The notes below the pieces were generated by a model that ran no database searches, was not told where the DNA came from, and worked only from the letters and a program-made list of their open reading frames with translations. A stretch of DNA of 64,000 nt from Angiostrongylus vasorum (Eukaryota > Nematoda > Chromadorea > Rhabditida > Metastrongylidae). Position numbers and translations under genes: made by a program. Shown here in pieces: positions 61,737-64,000 of the stretch (its first letter is position 1; each line of letters begins with the position of its first letter). The stretch is taken from the NCBI GenBank assembly GCA_018806985.1, contig JADANN010000016.1, positions 62,001 through 126,000 on the forward strand, written 5' to 3'.

Positions 61737-62960
61737 ATGTGGTGTCTTGTTTCGTTCTTCATCACCAATGCTGTCACGGCTTCGGCACGTTCGCCTTCCT
61801 TTTTTGGAAAGGATGCCTATCTCACAAAAGAGTATATCAATGCTATAACCGCATACGGTCCAGGTTTAGGAGTTTTCAGTAAGTTCACGACTTTAAAAAA
61901 CCCGTTCTTAATTCCATTTGACAGTTGCTTACTTTTTGAAATGTTTCGTATATAGTATCGGGATCTTTAGAACAAAACGAAGCATTGAAAAGCAGCAGAA
62001 CTTCAATAGTGGAAATTTCTTCAGAAAAAAAACATTTATAACTAAGAGGTAAATTCAATAACCATTGTCATATTTTCCCTATAAACTAAGTGCCAGTTGA
62101 TTTCCCGCCAATTTTCCACTATTTTAAAAAATGGTGATAAAAAAAATCTACTACGTTTAAAGAAGGCCCTACTATGCTCTAATTATGCTAATAGATTAAC
62201 ATCCCTCTTAAAAATGATCACATGAAAACCTTTAAAGTGGGAAATCTATTCTGTATACATACTGCTAGAATGTCCTGTTTTCTACCAACAGCTTCAACGT
62301 ATCCAATGTAGAAGTACAGTAAAGTAAAATATGATAACGATCCTCCCACATAGGAAAGAAAAAGCAGCTGTCAGTAACTTACTAGAAAAAAAGGTCCACT
62401 TAATGTGTACCCCGTATATATTTTTTTTCACAGCCATTTCAGTAATTATGTTGTATTTCTGCGGTCCTTGGTAGGAGCTCTGCAATAGATGAAAAAAAGG
62501 TATACGTGGCTAATCTGTACTGTTTACCGTTCCAAAGTGTAATTTCAGCGCCGTACTCCTATGTCGACATATCGTATGACAACATTCCATTCGTTGGGAA
62601 GATTCCAGTTCTAGGAAAAGAAGGCACATCCTCAAAGCTAGGAATATCACCTTTTTATCCACCACAGGGGAACCCAAGCAATCCATTCCCTCCGTTATAC
62701 AGGTATTTTCACAAGACAACGCTACTATGGAACGCTCTGTAAACTTATCCTCTGTTCTAGGCGAATATTTTATGACTTCAAAAAAACAATCTTTCAAATT
62801 TTCTACTTAGTCTTAGCATAATGTTTGGCCAAGGGAATTAAATATGCAGGTTAAAAATTAAGAGCACGACCACTCCCATTACATGTGCCTGAACCACAAG
62901 ATGTCGTAGCCGTACCCCTTGATGAGGAAGCGCTGCACGGTGAACCTCTATTTCCTCCAG
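61737..62960 (+). CDS. Unrecognised secreted proline-rich protein, first three exons
   Basis: Exons 61737-61878, 62549-62702 and 62863-62960 join in phase (1, 2, 1) with GTAAGT, GTATTT and GTAAGA donors. The start MWCLVSFFITNAVTASA looks like a signal peptide, followed by SPSFFGKDAYLTKEYINAI, then YVDISYDNIPFVGKIPVLGK, a proline-rich run (PFYPPQGNPSNPFPP) and an acidic segment ending HGEPLFPP. An AG (tcctag) directly precedes the ATG and could be a trans-splice acceptor. The next exon is not seen before the window ends. I do not recognise the family; a role outside the cell or in the ER lumen is inferred from the leader only. Confidence 0.55.
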
Positions 62961-63296
62961 GTAAGATTTGTTTTCATGAACTACCCCCCGGTGTTTTTAT
63001 TCGCAACCAATGTTATGTTTTTGGTAAAGAGATCAACTTTGAAACTTGCATCTTAACACATTGGCTGACGGCAACACCCAACTTTTTGTGGTGCATGAGA
63101 CGACGACAGATTCCCAGTCGCTCACGCGATGAGTCATATGTAGGTCGTACAGACCGAAGTACACCGACTTAGTGATGACCTCACTTTTCTTCTTGAATTT
63201 TTTCGTCATCACACAATCGCATTCCTGTCATTCTTTGTTAATCGGTTTGACAGCATTTCTACCAATTCCGCAGTACTTTTTTGTAAATTGTACTAT

Positions 63297-63690
63297 AGGA
63301 GGCAAATGGCACAGTGGTAGTATGTCCGTCATCACGAGCATGATGCTAGTTCCATTCCGCTTCGGGCCAACCAAGCCTCTCATCTCTCCGGGGTCGGGAA
63401 ATTGGTACCGGAGTTGCCTTGGGAAAAAAATCACTCTCTGCAATCAAACTGGGAACGCTCCAACCTGGCTATCTCAGGACACTAGACGGTTTTTCTAGCA
63501 TTCCACGACAGTCAAGACGAAATGAAAATCCTCAAGCAGCACCCGAAGCCACACATAAAAGTTGGAAGATCTTGGTGGACAATGGATGCGGGAAACGAAT
63601 CGAATGTGAGAAGTGCTGGGATCCACATAGTAGACGTGAAGACGGATCATATAAACTGTACTATAAGTACATTCATCACAGCGATTGCAA
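63297..63690 (+). repeat. SINE-D copy, full length
   Basis: Head aaatggcacagtggtagta, B box gctagttccattccgc, the shared core ctctccggggtcgggaaatt, middle caacctggctatctcaggac and tail gaagtgctgggatccacata. Confidence 0.85.
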
Positions 63691-64000
63691 AGGAAAGAAA
63701 AAAAACCACAAGTGCAGAAGAGATCACTGGTCTCCTCCTTAAGATGGGAGACGTTCGGCTGCCATGGCCATGATGGCTGCGCTGTTATTGGAGTTGTACC
63801 GATTACATATGCCGTTCTCTTGGTTATCAAGTGATCCCACGAGACAGGTTTGAAGAATTGTTCAGTTAACTCCATTTGGCGGATCTGGCTGATAATGCAA
63901 GAGGTGATGAAAGAAACATAACATGAAACATCGGTCGGCTTGTCAAACTTGTCGGCAGATATCGCATGAGATAACTGGGTTGGCAAAAGCATTTGCATCA

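Larger units (their letters stand above)
45585..62346. repeat. Duplicated block, unit 2 distal part
   Basis: Direct counterpart of 27,178-41,772. It carries the intact small gene, an extra 770 bp at about 52,560-53,330 and sequence at 58.85-60.73 and 61.23-62.31 kb missing from unit 1. Confidence 0.9.

Noticed and set aside
63495..63998. 167-codon minus-strand frame at the right edge
   Set aside because: Its downstream half is the antisense of the SINE-D at 63,297-63,690; the rest is too short to support a gene.

Overview
This is nuclear DNA of a nematode, most likely a strongylid (hookworm-type) worm. Genes are split into many small exons with GT-AG introns and TTTCAG-type acceptors, and AG acceptors lie a few bases before start codons as in SL trans-splicing. 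The repeats include RTE-type retrotransposon pieces of a kind I associate with hookworm genomes. The species is an inference.

Layout. 1-2.1 kb: a diverged casein kinase 2 beta subunit gene on the minus strand. 4.1-10.7 kb: a complete 14-exon SF3A3 (SF3a60) splicing-factor gene on the plus strand. 11.0-22.8 kb: a PIGG-type GPI ethanolamine-phosphate transferase gene on the minus strand, convergent with SF3A3 and with its introns full of repeats. 24-29.5 kb: RTE and Penelope-like retrotransposon remains with ATT-rich microsatellites. 29.5-62.3 kb: repeat-rich DNA dominated by a large direct duplication. From 61.7 kb: the 5' part of an unrecognised secreted-protein gene.

The main structural result is that about 11.07-41.77 kb and 41.78-62.35 kb read as two direct copies of one long unit, the second with large internal deletions. 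Unit 1 keeps PIGG but carries a broken copy of a small unnamed three-exon gene (nonsense codon plus 4-bp deletion) and lacks the segment holding exon 1 of the secreted gene. Unit 2 keeps the small gene intact (53,428-55,913) and that exon, while its PIGG copy is reduced to scattered, partly frameshifted exons. Each functional gene therefore survives once, in complementary units.

The repeats form a few families: SINE-A and SINE-D have tRNA-like heads (A and B boxes) and share a central block, which looks like a SINE conserved core; SINE-B often occurs as inverted pairs, one flanked by an 11-bp target duplication with the empty site preserved in the other unit; family C carries a recurrent motif resembling a hammerhead ribozyme core. 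The conserved single-copy genes at the left work in splicing, CK2 signalling and GPI-anchor synthesis and show no functional link to each other.
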